Source: Mycolicibacterium wolinskyi
GTDB lineage: Bacteria; Actinomycetota; Actinomycetes; Mycobacteriales; Mycobacteriaceae
DNA: 64,000 nt
Reading direction: 5' to 3'
Assembly (NCBI RefSeq): GCF_002101965.1
Contig: NZ_LQQA01000013.1
Span: 1 to 64,000, forward strand
Shown here: positions 54,661 to 64,000 of the stretch, piece after piece
How the letters are laid out: each line of letters begins with the position of its first letter
How positions within the stretch are numbered: position 1 is the first letter of the stretch
The notes under the pieces: generated by a model
What the model was told of the DNA's origin: nothing
Databases searched by the model: none
The model's input: the letters and a program-made list of their open reading frames with translations, nothing else
Made by a program: the position numbers and the translations under genes

Positions 54661-57600
54661 TGAAAGACGTGAAGATCGCGCGCTGGGTCGCCACGATCGC
54701 AGGCCTGCTCGGCTTCGTGCTGGCCGTGGCCGTCCCGTTGTTGCCCGTCACACAGACCACGGCGACGCTGAACTGGCCCCAGCAGGGACAGTTGACCAAC
54801 GTCACCGCGCCGCTGATCACCCAGGCCCCGGTGAGCCTGCGCGCGACCGTGCCGTGCGCGGTGGTGCGTGACATGCCCGCCGACGGCGGCCTCGTGTTCG
54901 GCACCGCGCCCGAGGAGGGCCGCGACGCCGCGCTCAACGCGATGCTCGTCACCGTCTCGGAATCGCGCGTCGACGTGATCGTGCGCAACGTCGTCGTCGC
55001 GAGCGTCAATCGCGACCGCGTGGCGAGCCCGGAATGTCAGCAGATCGACATCACGTCGAGCACCGACGGCACGTACGCCGAGTTCGTCGGCCTGAACAAG
55101 GCCGACGGATCTCCGCAACGCACCGGCTACGCCGACCCGAACCTGCGCCCCGCGATCGTCGGCGTGTTCACCGACCTGACCGGCGCTGCTCCGCAGGGAC
55201 TCTCGGTATCGGCCGAGATCGACACGCGGTTCACTACCCACCCGACGCCGCTCAAGCTCGCGGCGATGCTGCTGGCGATCGTCTCGACCGTCATCGCGCT
55301 GCTCGCGCTGTGGCGCCTGGACCAGCTCGACGGTCGCCGCATGCACCGGCTGATCCCGACCCGCTGGCGCACGCTCACCGCGGTCGACGGCGTCGTCGTC
55401 GGCGGGTTCCTGGCGTGGTACGTCATCGGCGCCAACTCGTCCGACGACGGCTACATCCTGCAGATGGCGCGCACCGCCGACCACGCCGGCTACATGGCCA
55501 ACTACTTCCGCTGGTTCGGCAGCCCGGAAGACCCGTTCGGCTGGTACTACAACCTGCTGGCCTTGATGACCCACATCAGCGACGCCAGCATCTGGATCCG
55601 GCTGCCCGACCTCGTCTGCGCCCTGGTCTGCTGGCTGCTGCTGTCCCGGGAGGTGGTGCCACGACTCGGGCCCGCCGTGTCGGGCAGCAGGCCCGCGCTG
55701 TGGGCCGCCGGCCTCGTACTGCTGGGCGCGTGGATGCCGTTCAACAACGGTCTGCGGCCCGAAGGCCAGATCGCGACGGGCGCGCTGATCACCTACGTGC
55801 TGATCGAACGTGCCGTCACCTCGGGCCGGCTGACGCCGGCCGCGCTCGCGATCACGGCGGCCGCGTTCACCCTCGGCATCCAGCCGACCGGCCTGATCGC
55901 CGTCGCGGCGCTGCTCGCGGGCGGCAGGCCGATCCTGCGCATCCTGATGCGGCGGCGCCGCATGGTCGGGACGTGGCCGCTCGTCGCACCGCTGCTGGCC
56001 GCGGGCACCGTGATCCTGGCCGTGGTGTTCGCCGATCAGACGCTGGCAACGGTGTTGGAAGCCACCAGGATTCGCACGGCGATCGGGCCCAGCCAGGAAT
56101 GGTGGACCGAGAACCTGCGCTACTACTACCTGATCCTGCCCACGACCGACGGCGCGATCTCACGGCGCGTGGCATTCGTGTTCACCGCGATGTGCCTGTT
56201 CCCGTCGCTGTTCATGATGTTGCGGCGCAAGCGGGTCGCCGGGGTGGCACGGGGCCCGGCGTGGCGGCTGATGGGCATCATCTTCGCCACCATGTTCTTC
56301 CTGATGTTCACGCCCACCAAGTGGATTCACCACTTCGGGCTGTTCGCCGCCGTGGGCGGCGCGATGGCGGCGCTCACCACCGTGCTGGTCTCACCGGCCG
56401 TGCTGAGGTCGGCGCGGAACCGGATGGCGTTCCTGGCGCTCGTGTTCTTCGTGCTGGCGTTCTGCTTCGCGTCGACCAACGGCTGGTGGTACGTCTCGAA
56501 CTTCGGTGCGCCGTTCAACAATTCGGTGCCCGAGTTCGGCGGGGTCACGGTCAGCGCGGTGTTCTTCGCGCTGTCGGCCATCGCGGCGCTGTGGGCGTTC
56601 TGGATCCACCTGACCGACCGCGGTGACTCCAAGTTGGTGGACCGGTTGACCGCTGCGCCCGTCCCGATCGCAGCCGGCTTCATGGTCGTCGTCTTCATCG
56701 CGTCCATGGTGATCGGCGTGGTCCGTCAATACCCGACCTACTCGAACGGGTGGGCCAACATCCGCGCGTTCGCGGGTGGTTGCGGCCTGGCCGACGACGT
56801 CCTGGTCGAACCGGACTCCAACGCGGGCTTCCTGCAGGCCATGCCGGGCAATTACGGTCCGCTCGGGCCGCTGGGCGGCGAGAATCCGGCAGGGTTCTCC
56901 CCCAACGGCGTTCCCGACCGGATCATCGCCGAGGCCATCAGGCTCAACAACCCGCAGCCCGGCACCGACTACGACTGGAACCAGTCCATCAAGCGGGACA
57001 CGCCCGGCATCAACGGCTCAACCGTGCCGCTGCCCTACGGCCTCGACCCGGCGCGCGTACCGGTCGCCGGGACGTATTCACTTGGGGCACAGCAGGAGAG
57101 CAAGCTGGCCTCCGCCTGGTATGAGCTGCCCGCACCCGACGACTCCCACCCCCTCGTGGTGATCACGGCCGCGGGCACGATCACGGGAACGAGCGTCGCC
57201 GAGGGTCTGACGACCGCTCAGACCGTCGAACTCGAATACGCCCGCCGCGGGCCGGACGGTGCTCCGGTTCCTGCGGGCCGGGTCAAACCGTTCGACGTCG
57301 GCCCCACGCCGTCCTGGCGCAACCTGCGCTATCCGCGCGCCGAGATCCCCGCCGACGCGGTGGCGGTACGCGTGATCGCCGAGGACCTGTCGCTGAGCCA
57401 GGGTGACTGGATCGCCGTCACACCGCCGCGTGTGCCCGAGGTGCGGTCGGTGCAGGAGTACGTCGGCTCCGAGCAGCCCGTGCTGATGGACTGGGCGGTC
57501 GGACTCGCGTTCCCGTGCCAGCAGCCGATGCTGCACGCCAACGGCGTCACCGACATACCCAAGTTCCGGATCTCGCCCGACTACTACGCCAAGCTGCAGA

Positions 57601-57827
57601 GCACCGACACGTGGCAGGACGGCATCAACGGCGGCCTGCTGGGCATCACCGATCTGCTGCTGCGGGCCTCGGTGATGTCGACGTACCTGTCGAACGACTG
57701 GGGCCAGGACTGGGGCTCGCTGCGCAGGTTCGACACGATCGTCGACGCCGAGCCGGCCCAGATCGAACTCGGTGAGTCCACCCACAGCGGGCTGTACAAG
57801 CCGGGCCGCATCCGGATCGGGCCGTAG
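54660..57827 (+). CDS. embB: arabinosyltransferase EmbB, ethambutol target
   Basis: A 1055-residue GT-C arabinosyltransferase, partner of EmbA and the main ethambutol target. The catalytic aspartates are Asp262/Asp263 in GANSSDDGYILQMAR; Met269 matches M. tuberculosis Met306, the common resistance position, and is unchanged. The preceding residue is Gln268, where M. tuberculosis has Gly. The C-terminal carbohydrate-binding domain contains PLPYGLDPARVPVAGTY. The start is ATG 54660 on the embA stop, with GTG 54657 one codon earlier. It ends the emb operon. Confidence 0.97.
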   Translation: MKDVKIARWVATIAGLLGFVLAVAVPLLPVTQTTATLNWPQQGQLTNVTAPLITQAPVSLRATVPCAVVRDMPADGGLVFGTAPEEGRDAALNAMLVTVSESRVDVIVRNVVVASVNRDRVASPECQQIDITSSTDGTYAEFVGLNKADGSPQRTGYADPNLRPAIVGVFTDLTGAAPQGLSVSAEIDTRFTTHPTPLKLAAMLLAIVSTVIALLALWRLDQLDGRRMHRLIPTRWRTLTAVDGVVVGGFLAWYVIGANSSDDGYILQMARTADHAGYMANYFRWFGSPEDPFGWYYNLLALMTHISDASIWIRLPDLVCALVCWLLLSREVVPRLGPAVSGSRPALWAAGLVLLGAWMPFNNGLRPEGQIATGALITYVLIERAVTSGRLTPAALAITAAAFTLGIQPTGLIAVAALLAGGRPILRILMRRRRMVGTWPLVAPLLAAGTVILAVVFADQTLATVLEATRIRTAIGPSQEWWTENLRYYYLILPTTDGAISRRVAFVFTAMCLFPSLFMMLRRKRVAGVARGPAWRLMGIIFATMFFLMFTPTKWIHHFGLFAAVGGAMAALTTVLVSPAVLRSARNRMAFLALVFFVLAFCFASTNGWWYVSNFGAPFNNSVPEFGGVTVSAVFFALSAIAALWAFWIHLTDRGDSKLVDRLTAAPVPIAAGFMVVVFIASMVIGVVRQYPTYSNGWANIRAFAGGCGLADDVLVEPDSNAGFLQAMPGNYGPLGPLGGENPAGFSPNGVPDRIIAEAIRLNNPQPGTDYDWNQSIKRDTPGINGSTVPLPYGLDPARVPVAGTYSLGAQQESKLASAWYELPAPDDSHPLVVITAAGTITGTSVAEGLTTAQTVELEYARRGPDGAPVPAGRVKPFDVGPTPSWRNLRYPRAEIPADAVAVRVIAEDLSLSQGDWIAVTPPRVPEVRSVQEYVGSEQPVLMDWAVGLAFPCQQPMLHANGVTDIPKFRISPDYYAKLQSTDTWQDGINGGLLGITDLLLRASVMSTYLSNDWGQDWGSLRRFDTIVDAEPAQIELGESTHSGLYKPGRIRIGP

Positions 57828-57851
57828 CCCCGTACGGTCTAGGCATGAGAT

Positions 57852-59270
57852 CTAGCGGGTGCGTAGGTACTTCAACGCTTGCGCCGCCGCGTTCGCGCCG
57901 CACATGCCGTGGGCACCGGGGCCCGGCGGGGTTGCCGCCGAGCAGATATAGGTGCCCGGTATCCCGACCGAATAGGGGGTCAGCGTGGGATACGGGCCGA
58001 ACACGAGTTGTCTGACGTCCTTGGCACCCGTGCAGATGTCACCGCCGACGTAATTGGCGTTGTAGACCGACATCTCGGTGGTCGAGCGCACCGCGGTTCC
58101 GACGATCCGCTCGCCGAAACCCGGGGCGAACCGCTCGAACTGAGCGATGATCGCGTCCGTGGCATCACCGGTATAGCCGTGCGGCACATGGGCATAGGCG
58201 TACACCGGGTTGACGTCGCCCGCCGAGCGGCCGGGGGCGGCCACGTACTGCTGGCCGACCAGGACGAACGGGCGCTGCGGCATGCGGCCCGCGTGGATGT
58301 CGCGTTCGGTCGCCGCGATCTCGTCGATGTCACCGCCCAGGTGAACCGTCCCGGCGCGGCCGACGTGCGGGTTGGTCCACGGCACCGGGCCTTCTAGCGC
58401 GAAGTCCACCTTGAAAGCGCCTGGACCGTAACGGAACCGGCGATAACCACGGGCGGTGCGGCGCGGCAGCCGGTCGCCGAGAATGTCTGCGACCGCGGTC
58501 GGCGTGAGATCGAACATCGTGATGTCGGCGGGCGGCAGATCCGCGGCCGACGCGACCCGGACGCCCGTCTGGACCTTGCCGCCGGCATCGGCCAGTGCGG
58601 CCGCCAACGCATCGGTGATCGACTGCGACCCGCCCTCGGCAACCGCCCAGCCGTGCCGGTGCCCGGCCGTGATGATGCCCAGCCCGATCGCCGACGTCAT
58701 CGGGTAGTGCAGCGGCCGGAAGGTATGTGCGGCAACGCCGCCGAACAAAGCCCGCGCCTGCGGCGTGCGGAACGCCCGGGCGAACACCGCGGCGGGCAGG
58801 AGCGTCGGCGCACCGAACCGGGCCAGCGCCAGCGGGTGTTTGGGTATCCGCAGCAGCGGGCCCATGATGTCGTCGGCGAGCGTGTCGAAGCGCGCGGACG
58901 GGCCGCCGAACATCATGCGCCACCGTGCGCCGTCGGACCCGAGACCCGCGGCCGTGTCTTCGACGCTGCGGTACAACAGCCCCGCGTCACCGCCATCGAG
59001 TGGGTGCGCGCAGTCGATGTCGGGCCAGCGCCACCGCAAGCCGTGGCGCTGCAGGTCGAGGCCCGCGAGGAAGGTCGATCCGACGGCCATCGGGTGAATC
59101 GCCGCGCAGTGGTCATGGATCAGGCCGGGAACGATGCCCTCGCTCGAGCGCACGCCGCCACCGACCGTGTCCGCGGCTTCGAGGACGGTGACCTCGACAC
59201 CGTTGACCGCCAACGTGATTGCGGCCGCGAGCCCGTTCGGCCCACCGCCGACCACGACAGCTGTGCTCAT
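57852..59270 (-). CDS. phytoene-desaturase-like FAD oxidoreductase
   Basis: A 472-residue FAD-dependent amine-oxidase/phytoene-desaturase fold protein. The dinucleotide motif is AVVVGGGPNGLAAAITLAVN with the acidic strand end VLEAADTVGGGVRS, and a C-terminal FAD-closing block reads GTYICSAATPPGPGAHGMCG. Carotenoid genes are not adjacent, so the substrate is unknown; many mycobacterial relatives are annotated only as NAD(P)/FAD proteins. AAGGGG precedes ATG 59270. It converges with embB, 24 bases away. Confidence 0.85.
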   Translation of the reverse strand: MSTAVVVGGGPNGLAAAITLAVNGVEVTVLEAADTVGGGVRSSEGIVPGLIHDHCAAIHPMAVGSTFLAGLDLQRHGLRWRWPDIDCAHPLDGGDAGLLYRSVEDTAAGLGSDGARWRMMFGGPSARFDTLADDIMGPLLRIPKHPLALARFGAPTLLPAAVFARAFRTPQARALFGGVAAHTFRPLHYPMTSAIGLGIITAGHRHGWAVAEGGSQSITDALAAALADAGGKVQTGVRVASAADLPPADITMFDLTPTAVADILGDRLPRRTARGYRRFRYGPGAFKVDFALEGPVPWTNPHVGRAGTVHLGGDIDEIAATERDIHAGRMPQRPFVLVGQQYVAAPGRSAGDVNPVYAYAHVPHGYTGDATDAIIAQFERFAPGFGERIVGTAVRSTTEMSVYNANYVGGDICTGAKDVRQLVFGPYPTLTPYSVGIPGTYICSAATPPGPGAHGMCGANAAAQALKYLRTR

Positions 59271-59455
59271 GGGCGATCCCCCTTCGCCGTTACTCCAGAG
59301 CACTCTAGCCGCCCGTACGGCCAGCCAACCCGCCAGCGCTGTGGAGAACTTGTGGATCGTTTTCCGGCGGTGCGCCCGCGCCGCAGCTCAGGGGCGGCGC
59401 AGGCGAATTACACGCTTGTGAGTAACGGCGTGGGATGAACGCCCACCGCAAACGG

Positions 59456-61009
59456 CTAGATCGGGAGCAGGCCGTGCTTGCGCTGCACGCGGCCGTGCTT
59501 CTGCTTGTCGCGCAACAGATGAAGCGACTTGCGCAGCAGCAGCCGGGTCTCGTGCGGCTGGATGACGGCGTCGATGAATCCGCGCTCGGCCGCGATCCAC
59601 GGCGTGGCCATGTTCTCGTTGTAGCCCTTGATGAAGTCGTCGCGGATCTTGCGCACCTCGGGCGCAGTCGGATCCGGGAAGCGCTTCACCAGCAGCTGCG
59701 CCGCGCCCTCGGCGCCGATCACCGCAATACGCGCGGTCGGCCACGCGAAGTTGAGATCCGCCGACAGCTGCTTGGAGCCCATCACCGCGTACGCGCCACC
59801 GTAGGACTTGCGGATCGTGATGGTGACCTTCGGGACGTCGGCCTCGACGACGGCGTTGAGGAACCGGCCGCCGCGTTTGATGATGCCGCCCTTCTCCTGC
59901 TCGACACCGGGCAGGAAGCCGGGGGTGTCGACCACGAAGATCAACGGCAGGTTGTAGGAGTCACAGAACCGGACGAACCCGGCCGCCTTGTCCGAAGCCT
60001 CGTTGTCGATGGCGCCCGACATGTGCATGGGCTGGTTGGCGATGACCCCGACCGGATACCCGTCGACCCGCGCGAACGCGGTGATCATCGACTGCCCGCG
60101 CTGCGCAGCCACGTCGAAGACGTCGCCGTCGTCGAAGATGCGCAGCAGGATCTCGTGCATGTCGTAGGCCATGTTGTCGGCGTCCGGCACGATCGAATCG
60201 AGCTCGAGATCGTGCGGCGTGATCTCCGGCTCCAGGCCAGGGTTGACGATCGGTGCGTCGTCAAAAGTGTTGGCGGGCAGGAAGCTCAGGTAATCGCGGA
60301 CGTACTGGAACGCGGCCTTCTCGTCCTCGACCACCTGGTGGATGTTGCCGTACCGCGCCTGGGCGTCAGCGCCGCCGAGCTCGTCGAGGCTGACGTCCTC
60401 ACCCGTCACGTCCTTGATGACGTCCGGGCCCGTCACGAACATGTAGCCCTGGTCGCGCACCGCGACCACGAGGTCGGTCTGGATCGGCGAATACACCGCT
60501 CCGCCTGCGCATTTACCGAGGATGATCGAGATCTCCGGCACGAAGCCGCGCAGCAGTTCGTGGCGCCTGCCCAGTTCGGCGTACCAGGCCAGCGAGGTCA
60601 CCGCGTCCTGGATGCGCGCGCCGCCGGAGTCGTTGATGCCGATCATCGGGCAGCCGACCATGGCCACCCACTCCATGAGCCGGGCGACCTTGCGGCCGAA
60701 CATCTCGCCGACCGTGCCCTGGAACACCGTCTGGTCGTGGCTGAACACGCCGACGGGGCGGCCGTTGATCGTGCCGTGGCCGGTGACGACGCCGTCGCCG
60801 AACAGCGCGTTGGGATCGCCGGGCGTCTTGCAGAGCGCGCCGATCTCCAGGAAGCTGCCGGGATCGAGCAGTGCGTGGATGCGGGCCCGCGCGCTGGGGA
60901 TGCCCTTCTTCTCGCGCTTCGCGACGGCCTTCTCACCGCCGGGTTCCTTTGCCAGTTCGAGCTTCTCGCGGAGTTCGGCCAGCAGCTCGGCAGTGGTCTT
61001 GTTCGTCAC
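59456..61009 (-). CDS. accD4: long-chain acyl-CoA carboxylase beta subunit AccD4
   Basis: A 517-residue carboxyltransferase (Rv3799c homologue) that, with AccA3 and AccD5, carboxylates long-chain acyl-CoA to feed Pks13 in mycolic-acid condensation. Two crotonase-like halves are visible: the N-half with [20 protein letters not shown] and [13 protein letters not shown], and the C-half with [17 protein letters not shown] and [17 protein letters not shown]. Length is normal. Its start overlaps the pks13 stop (ATGA), showing coupling to the condensing enzyme. Confidence 0.97.
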   Translation of the reverse strand: MTNKTTAELLAELREKLELAKEPGGEKAVAKREKKGIPSARARIHALLDPGSFLEIGALCKTPGDPNALFGDGVVTGHGTINGRPVGVFSHDQTVFQGTVGEMFGRKVARLMEWVAMVGCPMIGINDSGGARIQDAVTSLAWYAELGRRHELLRGFVPEISIILGKCAGGAVYSPIQTDLVVAVRDQGYMFVTGPDVIKDVTGEDVSLDELGGADAQARYGNIHQVVEDEKAAFQYVRDYLSFLPANTFDDAPIVNPGLEPEITPHDLELDSIVPDADNMAYDMHEILLRIFDDGDVFDVAAQRGQSMITAFARVDGYPVGVIANQPMHMSGAIDNEASDKAAGFVRFCDSYNLPLIFVVDTPGFLPGVEQEKGGIIKRGGRFLNAVVEADVPKVTITIRKSYGGAYAVMGSKQLSADLNFAWPTARIAVIGAEGAAQLLVKRFPDPTAPEVRKIRDDFIKGYNENMATPWIAAERGFIDAVIQPHETRLLLRKSLHLLRDKQKHGRVQRKHGLLPI

Positions 61010-64000
61010 TTGTGCTCGCTCTCAGCTTCGATACGGTTGAGCGCCTCGCTCATATGCGCACCCACTTTGGCAATGTACGGCTCGTCGATCGCCTGGATGT
61101 GCTCACCCCCGATGGGCACGACCTCGAGATCCTTGACGAACTCGCCCCAACCACCGTCGGGCTGACGGGTCGCGTACGCGGGCTCGAACACGATCGCGTC
61201 ATCGTGATAACGGTCGGCCATGTACAGCGTGACGTGTCCGTCGAAGGGCTGGACCTCGATGGTGTCCAGGGCGCGCTGGTCCAGGTACGACGTGCGCTGG
61301 TGCTCGATGATCCCGCCGGGGATCTGCACACCGCTCTCCTTGATGACGTCGAGCACGAACTTCACCTGGCCCTCGTCGTCGAGCTTTTCGAGCTCCTCGT
61401 ACGGGATCTCGGGAATCTCGACGTTGAAGGTGCGCTCGGCGAACCGCGCGTAGCGATCCCACCGGGCCCGCATGCCCTCCTTGGACTGGTCGATCGGCTC
61501 GCCCGGCCGGACGCAGTCGATCAACCCGACGAAGCGCACGTCGGCGCCGGCCTGCCTGAGCCCGATCGCACACGCGTAGGCCAGGGCACCGCCGAGCGAC
61601 CAGCCCGCCAGCACAAACGGGCCCTTGTGCAGCTCCAGCAGCTTGGGCACGTACTCGGCCGCGCGCTCTTCGATCGAGCCCTCGACGCGCTCGATGCCGT
61701 AGATCGGGGTGTCGGCGGGCAACCGCTTCATGAGCGGCTCATAGACCACCGTCGACCCGCCCGCCGGGTGGAACACGAAGACGGGAACGTGCGACGAGCC
61801 CTCCTTCGGCGCCCGCAGCGTGCGGACGAACCCGTCGACCACACCTTCTTCGAGCTGATCGCGAACGGTGCTCGACAACTCCTCGATGGTCTTGGCCGAC
61901 TTCACGTCGTCGACCGTGATGATGCCCTCGGCGCGCTCCGACAGGCGTTCGGCCATCTTGGTCGCGGTCGCATCGTCGATCGCGGGCAGCTCGTTGAAGA
62001 TGCCGCCCGGCGACTTGCCGGTGACGATCGCCCACGTCGCGAACGTGACGCGTTCGGCCGCGTCCCGCGGCGGCACGTCGGCGCCGAGCGCCTCGGTGAC
62101 GGCCTCCTGGGTCAGCACCTTGGCGGCAGCCGCCGCGGCGGTCGCCTTGTTCGGACCGGACGGGCCCGACGGATCCGTCGGCGGCGGCGGGACTGCCGGT
62201 CCGCTGGGATCTGTTGGCGGCGGCGGGATCTCGAGCTTCAACTCGCCGTCGTCGGCAGGTGACTCGGCCGCCTTGTCCGCGGCGATGGGATGCCCGGCCT
62301 CGGAGAGCTTGGCCTCGACCTCGGCGACACTCGACGCCCCGCCGAGAAGCTCGGCCTGCTCAGCGGCAATCTGCTCGGCCGTCTTGCCCTTCTGGGACTC
62401 GGCGAGCTGATCGACCTCGTCGCGATGCTCGATCGCGTACTTGATGAGCTCCTCGACGTTGTAGAGGTTGGCGTCCCGCACCGCGGTCAGCTGGATCGGC
62501 GGCAGGTCGAAGTCGTACTCGACACGGTTCTTGATGCGCACCGCCATCAGCGAATCGAGACCGAGCTCGATCAGCGGCACCTCCCACGGCAGGTCCTCGG
62601 GCTCGTAACCCATTGCGGCGCCGACGATGGTGCCGAGCCGCTGCGCGACGGTCTCACCCGAATCCGGTGACCACTTCTGGAACTCGGCGCCCATGCCGGC
62701 TCCGGATGTCAGGTTGTCGTGCAGGATCTCGGCATCATCCTCGGGCTCGGGCTCGGCGACCGCGGCGACCTCGGTGGCAGCGGTGGCGACACCGACACCG
62801 ACCGCGGTCGGCAGCGCCGCCGCGGCACCGCCACGGGTCACGATCGCGTCGTAGACGAGCGTGAAGGATTCCTCGATGCGCGCATGCACCTGCACGGTCG
62901 CACCGCCGGGATGACGCGTCAGCGTCGTGACCAGCCGCGCGCCATCGGCGGGCACCGCGCGCTGCTCGAACGCCGTCAGCTTGGCATCCGGAAGCACCTG
63001 CACGGCAGCGGCTTTGACGAGTGCGGCCAGATCGGCGGCACCCTTCGGCACGTACTCCCACACGTGTTTGCCGTCCGGCGTCGCGACGTGGTTGCCCGGC
63101 ATGACCGCCGAGCTGTCACCAGTGAAGTGTGCGTCGAGCCAGTGCTGCTTGCGCTTGAACCGCGTCGGCGGGATGTTGGCGAAGTCCAGTGCCCCGGCCA
63201 GCCCGGTCGACCGGCGCGGGAACAGCGTCCGGAAGTCGAGGTCGTGGCCGTGCACGTACAGGTGTGCCATGGCCGAGATCATCGAGGCGACCTCGTCCTG
63301 CTTGCGCGCGAGCGTCGGAATGAGCTGCGCGTCGTGCAGGCCCGCCGACGCCGTCGTCAGCCCGACCTGCATGAGCGCCACCGGGTTCGGCGCGAGCTCG
63401 AGGAACGTCGTGTGGCCGTTGTCGACGGCGTTGCGGATGCCGTGCGTGAAGTAGACGCTGTGGCGCAGCCCCTTCTTCCAGTAGTCCACGTCGTGGATCG
63501 GCTCGGCGCCCGCGCGGATCAGGCGACCCTCGTGCACGGTCGAGAAGTACGCCGTCTGAAGCGGTTTGGGCTCGATGCCCTGCAGTTCGGCGGCCAACTC
63601 GCCGAGCAGCGGGTCCATCTGCTGGGTGTGGCTGGCGCCCTTGGTCTGGAACTTACGGGCGAACTTGCCCTCCGACTCGGCGCGCGCGATGATCGCGTCG
63701 ACCTGGTCGGGCGGCCCGCCGATGACGGTCTGGTTCGGTGCCGCGTAGACGCACACCTCCAGGTCCGGGTAGTCGGAGAACACCGTCTTGATCTCGTCGG
63801 CGGAGTACTCCACCAACGCCATCAGCCGGATGTACTCGCCGAACAGCATCGCCTCGCCCTCGCCCATGAGGTGGCTGCGCGAGCAGATGGTGCGCGTCGC
63901 GTCGGCCAGCGACAGGCCGCCGGCGAAGTACGCCGCGGCCGCCTCGCCGAGCGATTGACCCACCACCGCAGCGGGTTTCGCGCCGTGGTGGCGGAGCAGT
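61006..64000 (-). CDS. pks13: mycolic-acid condensing polyketide synthase Pks13 (C-terminal part, N-terminus off right edge)
   Basis: The last ~998 codons of Pks13 (Rv3800c homologue), which joins two fatty chains by Claisen condensation and transfers the product to trehalose. From the edge inward the order is the acyltransferase domain from its active serine ([13 protein letters not shown]), then a C-terminal acyl carrier domain with the phosphopantetheine serine in [16 protein letters not shown] linker with two [10 protein letters not shown] repeats follows, then the thioesterase/acyl-trehalose domain with Ser in [12 protein letters not shown]. The frame stays open through base 64000. N-terminal ACP and ketosynthase domains lie outside the window. 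Confidence 0.97.
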   Translation of the reverse strand, partial: LLRHHGAKPAAVVGQSLGEAAAAYFAGGLSLADATRTICSRSHLMGEGEAMLFGEYIRLMALVEYSADEIKTVFSDYPDLEVCVYAAPNQTVIGGPPDQVDAIIARAESEGKFARKFQTKGASHTQQMDPLLGELAAELQGIEPKPLQTAYFSTVHEGRLIRAGAEPIHDVDYWKKGLRHSVYFTHGIRNAVDNGHTTFLELAPNPVALMQVGLTTASAGLHDAQLIPTLARKQDEVASMISAMAHLYVHGHDLDFRTLFPRRSTGLAGALDFANIPPTRFKRKQHWLDAHFTGDSSAVMPGNHVATPDGKHVWEYVPKGAADLAALVKAAAVQVLPDAKLTAFEQRAVPADGARLVTTLTRHPGGATVQVHARIEESFTLVYDAIVTRGGAAAALPTAVGVGVATAATEVAAVAEPEPEDDAEILHDNLTSGAGMGAEFQKWSPDSGETVAQRLGTIVGAAMGYEPEDLPWEVPLIELGLDSLMAVRIKNRVEYDFDLPPIQLTAVRDANLYNVEELIKYAIEHRDEVDQLAESQKGKTAEQIAAEQAELLGGASSVAEVEAKLSEAGHPIAADKAAESPADDGELKLEIPPPPTDPSGPAVPPPPTDPSGPSGPNKATAAAAAAKVLTQEAVTEALGADVPPRDAAERVTFATWAIVTGKSPGGIFNELPAIDDATATKMAERLSERAEGIITVDDVKSAKTIEELSSTVRDQLEEGVVDGFVRTLRAPKEGSSHVPVFVFHPAGGSTVVYEPLMKRLPADTPIYGIERVEGSIEERAAEYVPKLLELHKGPFVLAGWSLGGALAYACAIGLRQAGADVRFVGLIDCVRPGEPIDQSKEGMRARWDRYARFAERTFNVEIPEIPYEELEKLDDEGQVKFVLDVIKESGVQIPGGIIEHQRTSYLDQRALDTIEVQPFDGHVTLYMADRYHDDAIVFEPAYATRQPDGGWGEFVKDLEVVPIGGEHIQAIDEPYIAKVGAHMSEALNRIEAESEHK

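Overview
The window is high-GC actinobacterial chromosome from a fast-growing mycobacterium (Mycolicibacterium), close to M. smegmatis. The evidence is the cell-wall gene order Rv3778c-Rv3779-bpa-wzt-glfT1-wzm ... Rv3789-homologue ... dprE1-furA-katG-dprE2-aftA-embC-embA-embB ... accD4-pks13, the MspA-type porin relative, and many genes whose start codon sits 6-8 bases after a good -10 box (leaderless transcripts). Gene names come from recognising the proteins; no database search was run.

Layout. 1-2.96 kb: right-hand end of an integrated element (partial winged-helix protein, excisionase-like protein, repressor, tyrosine integrase) abutting the 3' end of tRNA-Arg(ACG). 3.0-11.6 kb: tRNA-Ser(GCT), aromatic aminotransferase pat, fatty-acid/mycothiol-type enzymes (Rv3773c and echA21 homologues), an epimerase, a MocR regulator, a cutinase and two proteins of unknown function. 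11.8-16 kb: an accessory minus-strand run of five exported proteins (MspA-like porin, secreted protein, secreted Pro/Gln-rich metzincin protease, two lipoproteins). 16-18.5 kb: about 1 kb without a credible gene, a frameshifted small gene with an intact promoter, a Fic AMP-transferase with a four-copy operator array, and tRNA-Ser(TGA). 18.5-26.4 kb: MarR, quinone oxidoreductase, an aminotransferase-fold protein without the PLP lysine, then the arabinogalactan genes for galactan initiation and export with the proteasome activator bpa between them. 26.4-32.4 kb: mixed housekeeping and accessory genes. 32.8-41.1 kb: a LacI-controlled catabolic island (CoA-transferase, BKACE, ApbA-type reductase, lactonase, two MFS carriers) lying between the Rv3789 homologue and dprE1. 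41.2-57.8 kb: decaprenyl-phospho-arabinose synthesis (dprE1, dprE2), with furA-katG inserted between the two, then the arabinosyltransferases aftA, embC, embA and embB. 57.9-64 kb: FAD oxidoreductase, accD4 and the C-terminal two-thirds of the visible pks13, which runs off the right edge.

How the genes work together. GlfT1 starts galactan on the lipid carrier; Wzm/Wzt export it; DprE1/DprE2 make decaprenyl-phospho-arabinose; the GtrA-like Rv3789 homologue helps at the membrane; AftA primes and EmbA/B extend arabinan (EmbC builds lipoarabinomannan); AccD4/Pks13 make the mycolic acids that cap it. The two most interesting accessory systems are the five-gene export cluster at 11.8-16 kb and the BKACE catabolic island at 32.8-41.1 kb. 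The Fic operator array and a probable leaderless upstream ORF before dprE2 are the clearest new regulatory signals.
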